A DNA stretch of 64,000 nt, from NCBI GenBank assembly GCA_934662505.1, contig CAKUKE010000003.1, positions 136,635-200,634 of the forward strand. The letters are read 5' to 3'. The notes beneath the pieces are model-generated. The model did no database searches. It saw only the letters and a list, made by a program, of their open reading frames with translations, and was not told the DNA's origin. How positions within the stretch are numbered: position 1 is the stretch's first letter; the number at the start of each line of letters is the position of its first letter. This document shows positions 8,725 through 18,272 of this stretch, in pieces. The position numbers were made by a program, and so were the translations under genes. Source of the DNA: an uncultured Clostridia bacterium (GTDB lineage: Bacteria; Bacillota; Clostridia; Christensenellales; Aristaeellaceae).

Positions 8725-8776
8725 AAAGCTCCTTTACACGGCCCGCTCAGGGCGCATCCGGCCGACAGGCCGTCTC

Positions 8777-9820
<1,044 letters not shown>

Positions 9821-9844
9821 ATATATCAACCATCCTGTCTTATG

Positions 9845-10420
9845 TCATTTTATCAGCCCATAGGGCAGAAGCAATTCTCTCACCGTCGCCATGGGCAGCC
9901 CGACCACGCAGGAAAAGCTGCCCTCCACCCGGCGCACAAACATGCCGCCCGCGCCCTGCACGGCGTAGGCGCCCGCCTTGTCCATGGGCTCACCGGTGGA
10001 AACATACCAGTCGATGGCTTCCTCTGTCAGGGGATCAAACAGTATCCGCGCCATCTCCGACCGGGTCTGGCACGCGCCCCCGGCGTGCACACACACGCCC
10101 GTATACACCTCGTGCCACCGTCCCGAAAGGGCGCGCAGCATATCCCGCGCCTCTCCGGCATTTTTCGGCTTGCCCAGCACCCGTTTTTCACAGGGCAGGT
10201 AAACCAGCGTATCGGCGGACAAAACCAGCGCGTCCGGGCGCAGCCCGGCCACCGCCGCACCCTTGCGGCGCGCATTCTCCACCGTAATGAAACCCGGGTC
10301 GCCCTCGTTCACCTCCGGTGCGTCGGAAACGACCGTCGTAAAGGGGACGCCCGCAGAGGCCAGCAGTTCGCGCCGCCGGGGCGACGCAGAGGCCAGAATG
10401 ACTTCCATGTGCTTTTGCAT
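9845..10420 (-). CDS. maf: Maf family nucleotide pyrophosphatase
   Basis: Maf proteins hydrolyse non-canonical or damaged nucleoside triphosphates such as dTTP/UTP or m7GTP and have been linked to septum formation. The 191-residue protein has LASASPRRRELL at the N-terminus, SADTLV in the middle with the conserved aspartate, and KPKNAGEARDMLRALSGR downstream, as in the family. Its place just before mreB is a classic arrangement. Two in-frame ATGs four codons apart are both near GGAGAAGG, so the exact start is open. Confidence 0.92.
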   Translation of the reverse strand: MQKHMEVILASASPRRRELLASAGVPFTTVVSDAPEVNEGDPGFITVENARRKGAAVAGLRPDALVLSADTLVYLPCEKRVLGKPKNAGEARDMLRALSGRWHEVYTGVCVHAGGACQTRSEMARILFDPLTEEAIDWYVSTGEPMDKAGAYAVQGAGGMFVRRVEGSFSCVVGLPMATVRELLLPYGLIK

Positions 10421-10833
10421 CCTTCTCCGCCGCAGCGGCGGCCATGCGCCGCTCTCGCAGGGGGCGCTTCATGCATGCGTACGCCAAAAAAGCATACGTC
10501 TGCTTGTGCATTATACCATATCCCCGGGCGTTCGTACAGATTTTTTTCCGCCTTTCTCCCGCCAACTTTCACATGAGACGTAAATTTTGCATGAAAACGG
10601 CCGCCTGTACCGACCCGTTTCTTTTCATTCCGCATGCCTCTTTTACCGTTTTTTGGCCTGCCCATTCCGTCCGTTTCCGCTTCATTTTATTGCAATTCAG
10701 CATTGGTTTTTCCAGATTTTACATGATGCAAACAATCCTTCTTCAACGGAACAACATTCCGCCATTCCATTTTTTCTCTCACCCGCCGCAGAAGAAGGGG
10801 ATGTCTCTGGGCAGACCATTCTGAACGCTGCTG
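10421..10833. other. Low-GC stretch without a supported gene
   Basis: This 413-bp stretch between maf and a doubtful small gene has clearly lower GC and more T- and A-runs than its surroundings (especially 10560-10800). The only element I can support is a weak promoter for maf-mreB at 10510-10538. Reading frames across it have no ribosome binding site or recognisable protein sequence. Confidence 0.5.
10510..10538 (-). promoter_or_regulatory. Probable promoter of the maf-mre cluster
   Basis: On the minus strand a perfect TATAAT is preceded 17 bp upstream by TGTACG, a poor -35 box. It lies about 90 bp before maf. Confidence 0.4.
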
Positions 10834-11109
10834 TCATGTTCCATATCCGGCCTCATAAACAGGAAAATCTTCATAAAAAAACGCCTGTATGCCGCCGGCG
10901 CTTCTCCCGACGTGCGCCTTGCCCGGTTTCGTTAGCACGTCGATCGTGCCCTCGGCTCGGAGCACACCATTCTCATATAGAAGCGACCGTTGTCCGCCTC
11001 GAACGCACCCATACTGGAAGCCCTCTCCGATCTGCCGGCAGTCACCTGCTGGGATCGCAGCATTCGGAACGGTCAGGCCGTCATCGTCGAAAAGTAACGC
11101 TGTTTTCAT
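10834..11109 (-). CDS. Possible small hypothetical protein (91 aa)
   Basis: Reading frame starting MKTALLFDDDGLTVPNAAIP, with no family I recognise. It is Gly- and acid-rich and has no membrane segment. Support is limited: the nearest purine-rich element (AAGGAA) is about 20 nt from the ATG, the codon choice is less GC-biased than in neighbours, and the opposite-strand terminator at 11138-11164 lies in what would be its leader. It could be a decayed remnant of transferred DNA. Confidence 0.3.
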   Translation of the reverse strand: MKTALLFDDDGLTVPNAAIPAGDCRQIGEGFQYGCVRGGQRSLLYENGVLRAEGTIDVLTKPGKAHVGRSAGGIQAFFYEDFPVYEAGYGT

Positions 11110-11137
11110 TTTAAAAAAACTGTCAATTCCTTCTTTG

Positions 11138-11164
11138 AGCCGCCGTTTACCCGGCGGCTTTTTT
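11138..11164 (+). terminator. Orphan intrinsic terminator
   Basis: AGCCGCCG and CGGCGGCT form an 8-bp stem with a 6-nt loop followed by six T on the plus strand. No plus-strand gene precedes it within the low-GC stretch, so it may be left over from a lost gene or end an unrecognised transcript. Confidence 0.65.
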
Positions 11165-11334
11165 GATAAAAAAAGAAGCCCTCTCCCCGGCTGCACCACT
11201 GGAAAGGACTTCCTGATATTTTCTTTGAACAGGCAGCTAACAATCCGTACATTTTCTGCGCAAGCTGCGGCATGAAAGGGCAAACGCCTGACCGCTCACG
11301 ATAGCCTGCGCGTTTTCTGCGCAATCCGTCCCCT

Positions 11335-11922
11335 TTACAATACCGTCAGCGCCGCTTCCAGCGCATCGATCATCGCCCGGAGGGGCAGGGAGGGGCGGTC
11401 GCTGCCCGCCGCCTGTTCCGGCAGGAAGGGGACGTGGACAAACCCGCACCGGGGGCCTTCCCTGCCCGCCTGCAAAAGCGCGCCGTAGAGCACCCGGTTG
11501 CATACGTACAGCCCGGCGGACAGGCTCCTTCCCGCCGGCACCCCGGCCTGCCGCATGGCCTGCACCATCGCCTCCACGGGAACGGTCGCAAACAGGGCGT
11601 CCGGCCCGTCGGGAGCGATCTTTTCATCGTGCGGCTGAACGCCCTCGTTATCCGGAATGGACGCGTCCATCAGGTTCACGCCCAGCAGCTCCACCGTCAT
11701 TTTATCCCGCCCGCCTGCCTGTCCGGTGCACAGCACCGCATCCGGCTTTTCCTGTGCCATCAGGCGGCTCAGCACCGTCATGCTGCCCCGGAAGGTCACG
11801 GGCAGAAGCGCCCGCACCACCGTCATACGCGCCGGCTCGCGCACACCCTGCACCATCTGCCAGGAAGGGTTGACCGTCTGCCCGCCAAAGGGCTCAAACC
11901 CCGTCAGCAAGATTCTTTTCAT
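11335..11922 (-). CDS. pcp: Pyroglutamyl-peptidase I
   Basis: Cytoplasmic cysteine peptidase (family C15) that removes N-terminal pyroglutamate from peptides. The 195-residue protein starts MKRILLTGFEPFGGQTVNPS, a family signature. It contains the catalytic cysteine in GLYVCNRVLYG and the catalytic histidine in GFVHVPFLPEQ, and TGQAGGR in the middle. The stop is 7 bp from the start of the low-GC stretch, and the gene follows the ABC fusion gene with only 6 bp between them on the same strand, so they are probably cotranscribed. Confidence 0.93.
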   Translation of the reverse strand: MKRILLTGFEPFGGQTVNPSWQMVQGVREPARMTVVRALLPVTFRGSMTVLSRLMAQEKPDAVLCTGQAGGRDKMTVELLGVNLMDASIPDNEGVQPHDEKIAPDGPDALFATVPVEAMVQAMRQAGVPAGRSLSAGLYVCNRVLYGALLQAGREGPRCGFVHVPFLPEQAAGSDRPSLPLRAMIDALEAALTVL

Positions 11923-11928
11923 ACCCCG

Positions 11929-14550
11929 TCACTCCGTCCGCAGCGCAACCACAGGATCCTTCCTCGCCGCAATGCGGGAGGGGATGAGCCCTGCGATAAA
12001 GGTCAGCAGCATGCTGATGAGCACCAGCACCACGCCGCTCATGGGAGGCAGCACCGCCAGATTGTGAATGCTTGTCAGTCCATAGATGATACGGCTGGCC
12101 AGCACATCCAGCAGCAGCGTAATGCCGATGCCCAGCACGCCCGCCGTAAAGCCCACGATCAGGGTTTCGGCATTGAACACCCGCGCCACATCCCGCTTGG
12201 AGGCGCCCATGGCGCGCAGAATGCCGATCTCCTTGGTACGCTCCAGCACGGAAATGTAGGTGATGATGCCGATCATAATGGAGGACACCACCAGTGAAAT
12301 GGCCACAAAGGCGATCAGCACGTAGCTGATGGCGTTGATGATGGTGGTCACCGAAGACATGATGAGTCCCACATAGTCCGTGTAGCGGATGGCCGATTCA
12401 TCGCCCACCTGCTGATTGTACGCATCAATCAGATCCGTTATTTTTTCCTTGCTTTCAAAATCCCGGGCATAGATGCTGATGGAGGAGGGACGCGCCAGAT
12501 CGGCCACCCCCAGCAGCTCCAGATTGCGCGCCAGCGTGCTGTCCGAGGTACGGTTGGACGCCTCGGGCACGTACGCCGCCACCAGTTCCTTCACCTCGTC
12601 GCTGCTCTTGCCCACCAGAAAGGGTTTGTACAGGTCAGGCACCTGGCTGATGTCGATTTCCGTTTTTTCTCCGTCCGCCGCAAAGGGAAGGCCGGTGAAA
12701 ACGTCGTGCTCCGGGTCTGCCTGCTGCGCCCTGACCACGTCGCTTGCGTTCACCTGCTCCACCGCCCAGGTCTGCAGAGAGGACATGTAGCCCACCGCGC
12801 CGTTCGTACCGGCAGAGGTGGACACCGCGTCCTCCTTGGGGCGGATGACGCCCACCACCTTCAGCTCCAGCGCGTCCTGCATCTTCTGATACAGGTATTC
12901 CGCATCCCCGTGCCGATCCTGCCAGCGCCCCTTTTCATCCAGACTGTAATAGTCCGTCGGCAAAAGCAGACGGTACCGCAGCCCCAGCAGTTCATCGTAG
13001 GTGTAGCTGGTCTGGGGCATTTCCAGCGTCTCGCCCCGCATCATCTGCTCGGTCAGCGTGCGCACCTCGCTCTGATCCTTCAGGCCCAGCGCATAGAGGG
13101 TGTAATCGCTGATCTCGTTATGCTTGTTGACAATGACCACCAGTTCGTCCTTTTCCTTCGGCATGCGCCCTGCCAGCACGTCGAACTGCTGATCCAGCAG
13201 TTCTTCATTGTTCAGCAGCTCTTCAAACACGTCCATGCGGTCGAAAGTCTGGCTGTACATGGCGTTGCTTTCCATGACGTCCGTCATGGTGGTGCCCATC
13301 ATGCTCATCAGGCCGCTTTCATTGAACACCTGACTGGGGTTCACCTGCACCAGCCCGTTTTGCGTGTCGCTGCTGAAAATGTTCAGCGTCGTACCATAGC
13401 CGTACTGAATGTCGGTCACCAGCGTCTCCACGCCGCTGTCGCCGCTTTCCAGATAGGCCTTGAAATCGGCCAAATTGTTCCTGGTCACGGTCGCGGTCAT
13501 GCTGTTGAGCATCCGGCTCATCACATTGCCGGAGTACACCCTGTCCATGTCGTGGGTCTCGCCCTCCTCATAGGCCGAGCCCATCATGGTGGTCAGCATG
13601 GCGGACATGTCCACCGTGTCCTCCTCTATCTGCAGCGGATAGCTGGACAGGGTATCCTCCTGCACCCTGGTAATGTAATCCTGTACGCCATTTGAAATGG
13701 AAAGGATGAGCGCAATGCCGATGATGCCGATGGAGCCCGCAAAAGCGGTCAGCAGGGTGCGGGTCTTTTTGGTGAGCAGGTTGTTAAACGACAGGGACAG
13801 GGCGGTCAGAAAGCTCATGGACGGCTTGCGCACGGCCTGATCGTCCGCTTTTTCACTTTCCAGTTCTTCCTCCGTGCAGGGATTGGTGTCGTCCACCACC
13901 CGCCCGTCCAGCAGCCGGATAATGCGGCTGGCGTACCGCTGCGCCAGCTCCGGGTTGTGGGTCACCATGATCACCAGCCGGTCGCGCGCCACTTCCTTCA
14001 GGATCTCCATGACCTGCACGCTGGTCTCGCTGTCCAACGCACCGGTCGGCTCGTCCGCCAGCAGAATTTCAGGGTCGTTCACCAGCGCGCGGGCGATTGC
14101 CACCCGCTGCATCTGTCCGCCGGACATCTGATTGGGCTTTTTGTTCAGCTGGTCGCCCAGCCCCACCTTTTTCAGCGCCTCCACTGCCTTTTTACGGCGC
14201 TGCTGCTTGCTCACGCCGGACAGGGTCAGCGCCAGCTCCACATTGGCCAGCACGGTCTGGTGGGGAATCAGATTGTAGCTTTGAAACACGAAGCCCACTT
14301 TGTGATTGCGGTACGTGTCCCAGTCCCGGTCGGTAAAATGACGGGTGGATTTACCGGAGATGACCAGATCGCCCCCCGTATACTGATCCAGCCCGCCGAT
14401 CAGATTGAGCAGCGTTGTTTTGCCGCACCCGGACGGCCCCAGAATGGCGGCAAACTCGCTGCGGCGGAACGCCATGTCCACCGACCGGAGCGCCTCCACC
14501 CGCATATCGCCCACATCGTACACCTTGCTCAGCCCTTTTAATACCAGCAT
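11929..14550 (-). CDS. MacB/LolD-type ABC transporter, ATPase-permease fusion
   Basis: Fusion of an N-terminal ATPase (about residues 1-230) with an FtsX-type permease, 873 residues in all. The ATPase has Walker A GPSGCGKTT, signature MSGGQMQR and Walker B ILLADEPTGALD. A membrane segment follows (LLTAFAGSIGIIGIALILSI), then a large extracytoplasmic domain of about 450 residues, and three more membrane segments near the C-terminus with the FtsX-like ERTKEIGILRAMGAS. Members export peptides or antibiotics, or act as mechanotransmission devices rather than transporters. The substrate cannot be read from the sequence. It begins right after a divergent region shared with cggR. Confidence 0.9.
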   Translation of the reverse strand: MLVLKGLSKVYDVGDMRVEALRSVDMAFRRSEFAAILGPSGCGKTTLLNLIGGLDQYTGGDLVISGKSTRHFTDRDWDTYRNHKVGFVFQSYNLIPHQTVLANVELALTLSGVSKQQRRKKAVEALKKVGLGDQLNKKPNQMSGGQMQRVAIARALVNDPEILLADEPTGALDSETSVQVMEILKEVARDRLVIMVTHNPELAQRYASRIIRLLDGRVVDDTNPCTEEELESEKADDQAVRKPSMSFLTALSLSFNNLLTKKTRTLLTAFAGSIGIIGIALILSISNGVQDYITRVQEDTLSSYPLQIEEDTVDMSAMLTTMMGSAYEEGETHDMDRVYSGNVMSRMLNSMTATVTRNNLADFKAYLESGDSGVETLVTDIQYGYGTTLNIFSSDTQNGLVQVNPSQVFNESGLMSMMGTTMTDVMESNAMYSQTFDRMDVFEELLNNEELLDQQFDVLAGRMPKEKDELVVIVNKHNEISDYTLYALGLKDQSEVRTLTEQMMRGETLEMPQTSYTYDELLGLRYRLLLPTDYYSLDEKGRWQDRHGDAEYLYQKMQDALELKVVGVIRPKEDAVSTSAGTNGAVGYMSSLQTWAVEQVNASDVVRAQQADPEHDVFTGLPFAADGEKTEIDISQVPDLYKPFLVGKSSDEVKELVAAYVPEASNRTSDSTLARNLELLGVADLARPSSISIYARDFESKEKITDLIDAYNQQVGDESAIRYTDYVGLIMSSVTTIINAISYVLIAFVAISLVVSSIMIGIITYISVLERTKEIGILRAMGASKRDVARVFNAETLIVGFTAGVLGIGITLLLDVLASRIIYGLTSIHNLAVLPPMSGVVLVLISMLLTFIAGLIPSRIAARKDPVVALRTE

Positions 14551-14722
14551 AACAGACTCCTTACCTTCCGCTTTTCTCCATACAGTATGCGCCGTCTGAC
14601 GTCAGTCAAAAACACGGAATAATCATATCACAACCCCCTTTTTTTTCAAGCGGGCAAATGTGGCAGGAATATGAAGGGCAGTTTTTTGCGTGTTTTTCGA
14701 CGGAAACGCCCCGCTTTCTGCC

Positions 14723-14751
14723 TTTACTTTCCAGCTCGTCTGTGCTATAAT
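14723..14751 (+). promoter_or_regulatory. Promoter of cggR-pgk-tpiA
   Basis: TTTACT, a 17-bp spacer and TATAAT precede the cggR start by about 65 bp. Confidence 0.75.
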
Positions 14752-14815
14752 AAGAGCGGGGCATATTTGACCCGCCGGGTCGTCCATTGTCCCCACACAA
14801 AAGGAGTGAAAGCCC

Positions 14816-15853
14816 TTGCAGGAAAGCGAGCTCATTGCCCTGATTGCGCGCATTGCCCCTGAACAGATGGAACAGTTGACCCGTCGGGCTCAGGCGCTCT
14901 CCGCCATCAGCAGCATGCAGCCGGTGGGACGGCGCGCGCTGGCCGCCCATGTCAATCTGCCTGAAAGGGAAATTCGCACCATGGCCGCCGCACTGCGGGA
15001 AGAAGGGCTGCTGCGGCTGGACGCCGCCGGCATGCAGCTGACGGAGGCCGGTCAGGCGCTGGTGCCCGCCGCAGAGGAATTGAGCCGTACCCTGTGCGGT
15101 CTGACGGAGCTGGAGCGCTCGCTGTGCCAGCTGACAGGGGTGCGCAGCGTGACGGTGGTCGCCGGCAACGCCGATGCGGACGCGCAGGTGCTGCGCACCG
15201 TGGGCCGCGTAGCCGCTCACCATCTGCGCAACATGCTGCAAAACGGCGCGACGCTGGCCGTCACAGGCGGCCGCACCATGCGCGCAGTCGCCGAAGGCAT
15301 GCAAAGCGCCGCACCCATGGACGTCATGGTCGTACCCGGGCGGGGCGGCATGGGCTCCTCGGTGGAAAACCAGGCCAGCGTCATTGCAGCGGAAATCGCC
15401 CGCCGGCTGGGCGGCCGCTATCAGGTCATGCACATTCCCGACACGCTGGACGAAGCCGCGCTGCAGGAAATGCTGCGGCTGCCCGAGGTGCAGGACGCCA
15501 TCCGCTGGATGGAGCAGGCCGATATCGTGCTGCACGGGATTGGCCGCGCCGATGAAATGGCCGCCCAGCGGCGGCTGCCCGCAAGCGCGCTGGCCGCCAT
15601 TGAGGCAGGCGGCGCCGTGGGCGAGGCTTTCGGCGACTTTTTCGACGCACAGGGGCGCAATGTCTACCAGATGAGCACCGTCTCCGCCGGCATGCTGCGC
15701 CACAACAATCACAGCCGCCTTTTCGCCGTCGCAGCGGGGCGCAAAAAGGGGCAGGCCATCATCGCCGCCCTGCGCCACGAACCGCACGCGGCGCTTGTGA
15801 CCGACGAAGGCGCGGCAAGGCAGATGCTGCGTCTGCTGCAGGACGCAAACTGA
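14816..15853 (+). CDS. cggR: Central glycolytic genes regulator CggR (SorC family)
   Basis: DNA-binding repressor of lower glycolysis that in Bacillus responds to fructose-1,6-bisphosphate. Residues 1-75 contain a winged-helix region (GRRALAAHVNLPEREIRTMA). The remaining 265 residues form a SorC sugar-phosphate-binding domain with LAVTGGRTMRAVAEGM and VVPGRGGMGSSVENQAS. Length 345 is normal. The start is a TTG nine bases after AGGAG. It is followed by pgk and tpiA, so identity is supported by context, although the usual next gene, gap, is missing here. Confidence 0.92.
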   Translation: MQESELIALIARIAPEQMEQLTRRAQALSAISSMQPVGRRALAAHVNLPEREIRTMAAALREEGLLRLDAAGMQLTEAGQALVPAAEELSRTLCGLTELERSLCQLTGVRSVTVVAGNADADAQVLRTVGRVAAHHLRNMLQNGATLAVTGGRTMRAVAEGMQSAAPMDVMVVPGRGGMGSSVENQASVIAAEIARRLGGRYQVMHIPDTLDEAALQEMLRLPEVQDAIRWMEQADIVLHGIGRADEMAAQRRLPASALAAIEAGGAVGEAFGDFFDAQGRNVYQMSTVSAGMLRHNNHSRLFAVAAGRKKGQAIIAALRHEPHAALVTDEGAARQMLRLLQDAN

Positions 15854-15932
15854 TTTCTGACTCCACGACCCGAAAGGGTCTGGACATATACTCTGTTGCC
15901 ACCATCATCATAAAAGGTAAGGAGATCTGGTC

Positions 15933-17126
15933 ATGAGCATGAACAAGAAAACCGTGGAAGACATTCAGGTAAAGGGCAAACGCGTACTGGTACGCGTGGA
16001 CTTCAACGTTCCCATGGACGAAAACCAGAAAATCACCGATGAAAACCGCATCATCGGCGCGCTCCCCACCATTCAGTATCTGGTCAAGAACGGCGCCAAG
16101 GTCATCCTGTGCAGCCACATGGGTCGTCCCAAGGGCGAATTTAACATGAAGTATTCTCTGGCGCCCGTGGCCAAATGCCTCTCCGGCCTGCTGGGTCAGG
16201 AAGTGAAAATGTGCAAGGACGTCATCGGCGAGGATGCAGACCGCGTGACCGCCTCCCTCAAGGACGGCGAAGTGTGCCTGCTGGAAAACCTGCGCTTCCA
16301 TAAGGAAGAAGAAAAGAACGACCCCGAATTTGCCAAGAAGCTGGCTTCCTATGCCGACGTGTACGTCAACGACGCGTTCGGCACCGCGCACCGCGCCCAT
16401 GCCTCCACCGAAGGCGTGACCCACTACCTGCCCTCCGTGTGCGGCTACCTCATTGAAAAAGAGCTGCGCATCATGGGCGGCGCGCTGGAAAACCCCGAGC
16501 GTCCCTTCCTGGCCATTCTGGGCGGCGCCAAGGTGTCCGACAAGATCGGCGTCATCAACAACCTGCTGGACAAGGTGGACACCCTGATCATCGGCGGCGG
16601 CATGGCCTACACCTTCCAGAAGGCGATGGGCGGCCGCATCGGCAATTCTCTGTGCGAGGATGACAAGCTGGATCTGGCCAAGGAACTGCTGGCGCGCGCC
16701 GCTTACAAGGGCAAGCGCATCGTGCTGCCCGTGGATAACGAGGCCGGCAACGCCTTCAGCAACGACTGCCTGCATATCACCGTCCATTCTCAGGAGATTC
16801 CCGACGGTTTCGAGGGCATGGATATCGGTCCGGTCACCCGTGAAATGTTCGTAAACGAAGTCAAGCGCGCCCGCACCATCATCTGGAACGGCCCCATGGG
16901 CGTGTCCGAATTCCCCGTGTTCGCGCAGGGCACCCGTGCCGTGGCGGAAGCCGTGGCCAACAACCCCGGCATCACCATCATCGGCGGCGGCGACAGCGCG
17001 GCGGCCATTCAGAAGCTGGGCTTTGCCGATAAGGTGACCCACGTGTCCACCGGCGGCGGCGCTTCTCTGGAATTCCTCGAAGGCATCGAGCTGCCCGGTG
17101 TGGCTGCGCTGGACAACAAGGACTGA
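15933..17126 (+). CDS. pgk: Phosphoglycerate kinase
   Basis: Glycolytic kinase converting 1,3-bisphosphoglycerate and ADP to 3-phosphoglycerate and ATP. The 397-residue protein has RVDFNVPMDE near residue 20, SHMGRPKG, GGAKVSDKIGVINNL in the hinge region, and IGGGDSAAA near the C-terminus. The ATG follows GTAAGGAGA at normal spacing, 80 bp after cggR. Codon use is strongly biased as in a highly expressed gene. Confidence 0.98.
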   Translation: MSMNKKTVEDIQVKGKRVLVRVDFNVPMDENQKITDENRIIGALPTIQYLVKNGAKVILCSHMGRPKGEFNMKYSLAPVAKCLSGLLGQEVKMCKDVIGEDADRVTASLKDGEVCLLENLRFHKEEEKNDPEFAKKLASYADVYVNDAFGTAHRAHASTEGVTHYLPSVCGYLIEKELRIMGGALENPERPFLAILGGAKVSDKIGVINNLLDKVDTLIIGGGMAYTFQKAMGGRIGNSLCEDDKLDLAKELLARAAYKGKRIVLPVDNEAGNAFSNDCLHITVHSQEIPDGFEGMDIGPVTREMFVNEVKRARTIIWNGPMGVSEFPVFAQGTRAVAEAVANNPGITIIGGGDSAAAIQKLGFADKVTHVSTGGGASLEFLEGIELPGVAALDNKD

Positions 17127-17176
17127 AGTTTTTCCCGCTGAAGAAGGGTCTATTCTTCCCTTCTCAGCTGCTCTGA

Positions 17177-17213
17177 TGCGCCAGACGGTCGCGTTTTGCC
17201 GCCGTCTGGCGCA
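17177..17213 (+). repeat. Perfect 12-bp hairpin between pgk and tpiA
   Basis: TGCGCCAGACGG (17177-17188) and its exact complement (17202-17213) enclose a 13-nt loop. No T-run follows, so it is not an intrinsic terminator. It could stabilise or process the mRNA between pgk and tpiA. Confidence 0.75.
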
Positions 17214-17278
17214 CCCATTCCGGCAGGCGGCGGCAAAAACATTGCGCCGCCGCCATGATACACAGGAGGTTGCAGAAT

Positions 17279-18031
17279 ATGCGTACGCCTATTATTGCGG
17301 GCAACTGGAAAATGAACAAAACGCCCCACGAGGCCAAGGAACTGGTGCAGGCGCTCAAGCCCCTGGTCGCCGATGCCAGCGCGACCGTGGTGGTGTGCGT
17401 TCCCTTCGTGGATCTGTGCCCCGTTCGCAAGGAGCTGGAAGGCACCAACATCCATCTGGGCGCTCAGAACGTCCACTTCAAGGCTTCCGGCGCTTACACC
17501 GGCGAAATTTCCGCCGCCATGCTCAAGGAACTGGGCGTGGAATACGTCATCATCGGCCACAGCGAGCGCCGGCAGTACTTCGGCGAAACGGACGCTACCG
17601 TCAACCTGCGTACGCTGGCCGCTGTGGAAGCCGGCCTGACCCCCATCATCTGCGTGGGTGAGCGCAAGGAAGAACGGGAAGCGGGCTACACCAACGCGCT
17701 GGTGGAATACCAGACCCTCATCGCCCTCAATGGTCTGACCGACGAACAGGTCAAGAACGTCGTCATCGCCTACGAGCCTGTATGGGCCATCGGCACCGGT
17801 CTGACCGCCACCGACGAGCAGGCCAATGAAACCATCGGCGTCATTCGCGCCGCCATTGCGCGCAAGTACGGCAAGGCCGTATCCGACTGCGTCCGTATCC
17901 AGTACGGCGGCAGCATGAACCCCAAGAACGTCAAGGGTCTCATGGCTCAGCCCGAGATCGACGGCGGCCTCATTGGCGGTGCGTCCCTCAAAGCCGAGGA
18001 CTTCTCTCTCGTGGTCAACTACAACAAGTAA
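17279..18031 (+). CDS. tpiA: Triosephosphate isomerase
   Basis: Interconverts dihydroxyacetone phosphate and glyceraldehyde 3-phosphate. The 250-residue TIM barrel has NWKMNK with the substrate-binding Asn and Lys (residues 10-15), catalytic His in VIIGHSERR, catalytic Glu in IAYEPVWAIGTG, and GGSMNPKN. The ATG at 17279 has AGGAGG nine bases upstream; a start eight codons earlier lacks one. A strong terminator follows at once. Confidence 0.98.
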   Translation: MRTPIIAGNWKMNKTPHEAKELVQALKPLVADASATVVVCVPFVDLCPVRKELEGTNIHLGAQNVHFKASGAYTGEISAAMLKELGVEYVIIGHSERRQYFGETDATVNLRTLAAVEAGLTPIICVGERKEEREAGYTNALVEYQTLIALNGLTDEQVKNVVIAYEPVWAIGTGLTATDEQANETIGVIRAAIARKYGKAVSDCVRIQYGGSMNPKNVKGLMAQPEIDGGLIGGASLKAEDFSLVVNYNK

Positions 18032-18043
18032 TTCTATTTCAGG

Positions 18044-18081
18044 CGACCGCTGCGCTGCTGCGCAGCGGTCGTTTTGTTTTT
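18044..18081 (+). terminator. Terminator of cggR-pgk-tpiA
   Basis: A 12-bp stem (CGACCGCTGCGC and its complement) with a 4-nt loop is followed by TTTTGTTTTT, 13 bp after the tpiA stop. The operon therefore ends without gap, gpm or eno. Confidence 0.9.
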
Positions 18082-18140
18082 CCGCCCGTCCGAATCGACA
18101 CCCTTCTTTCTTTCATGTGTTTTTTGTCCTGTTTTTTTCC

Positions 18141-18169
18141 TTGACATGCACCATGAATTTCTCTATAAT
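18141..18169 (+). promoter_or_regulatory. Consensus sigma-A promoter
   Basis: TTGACA, 17 bp and TATAAT, a perfect match, about 100 bp before the coiled-coil protein gene. Confidence 0.88.
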
Positions 18170-18272
18170 GAAGTTGATCTTTATTTTCCATCCTGCTTTC
18201 GCGGAAGCTCCGTCTGTCCGGCACAACGAAATCCACGTGAAGCAGCGCAAACCGACAAGGAGGTTTCCCGTC

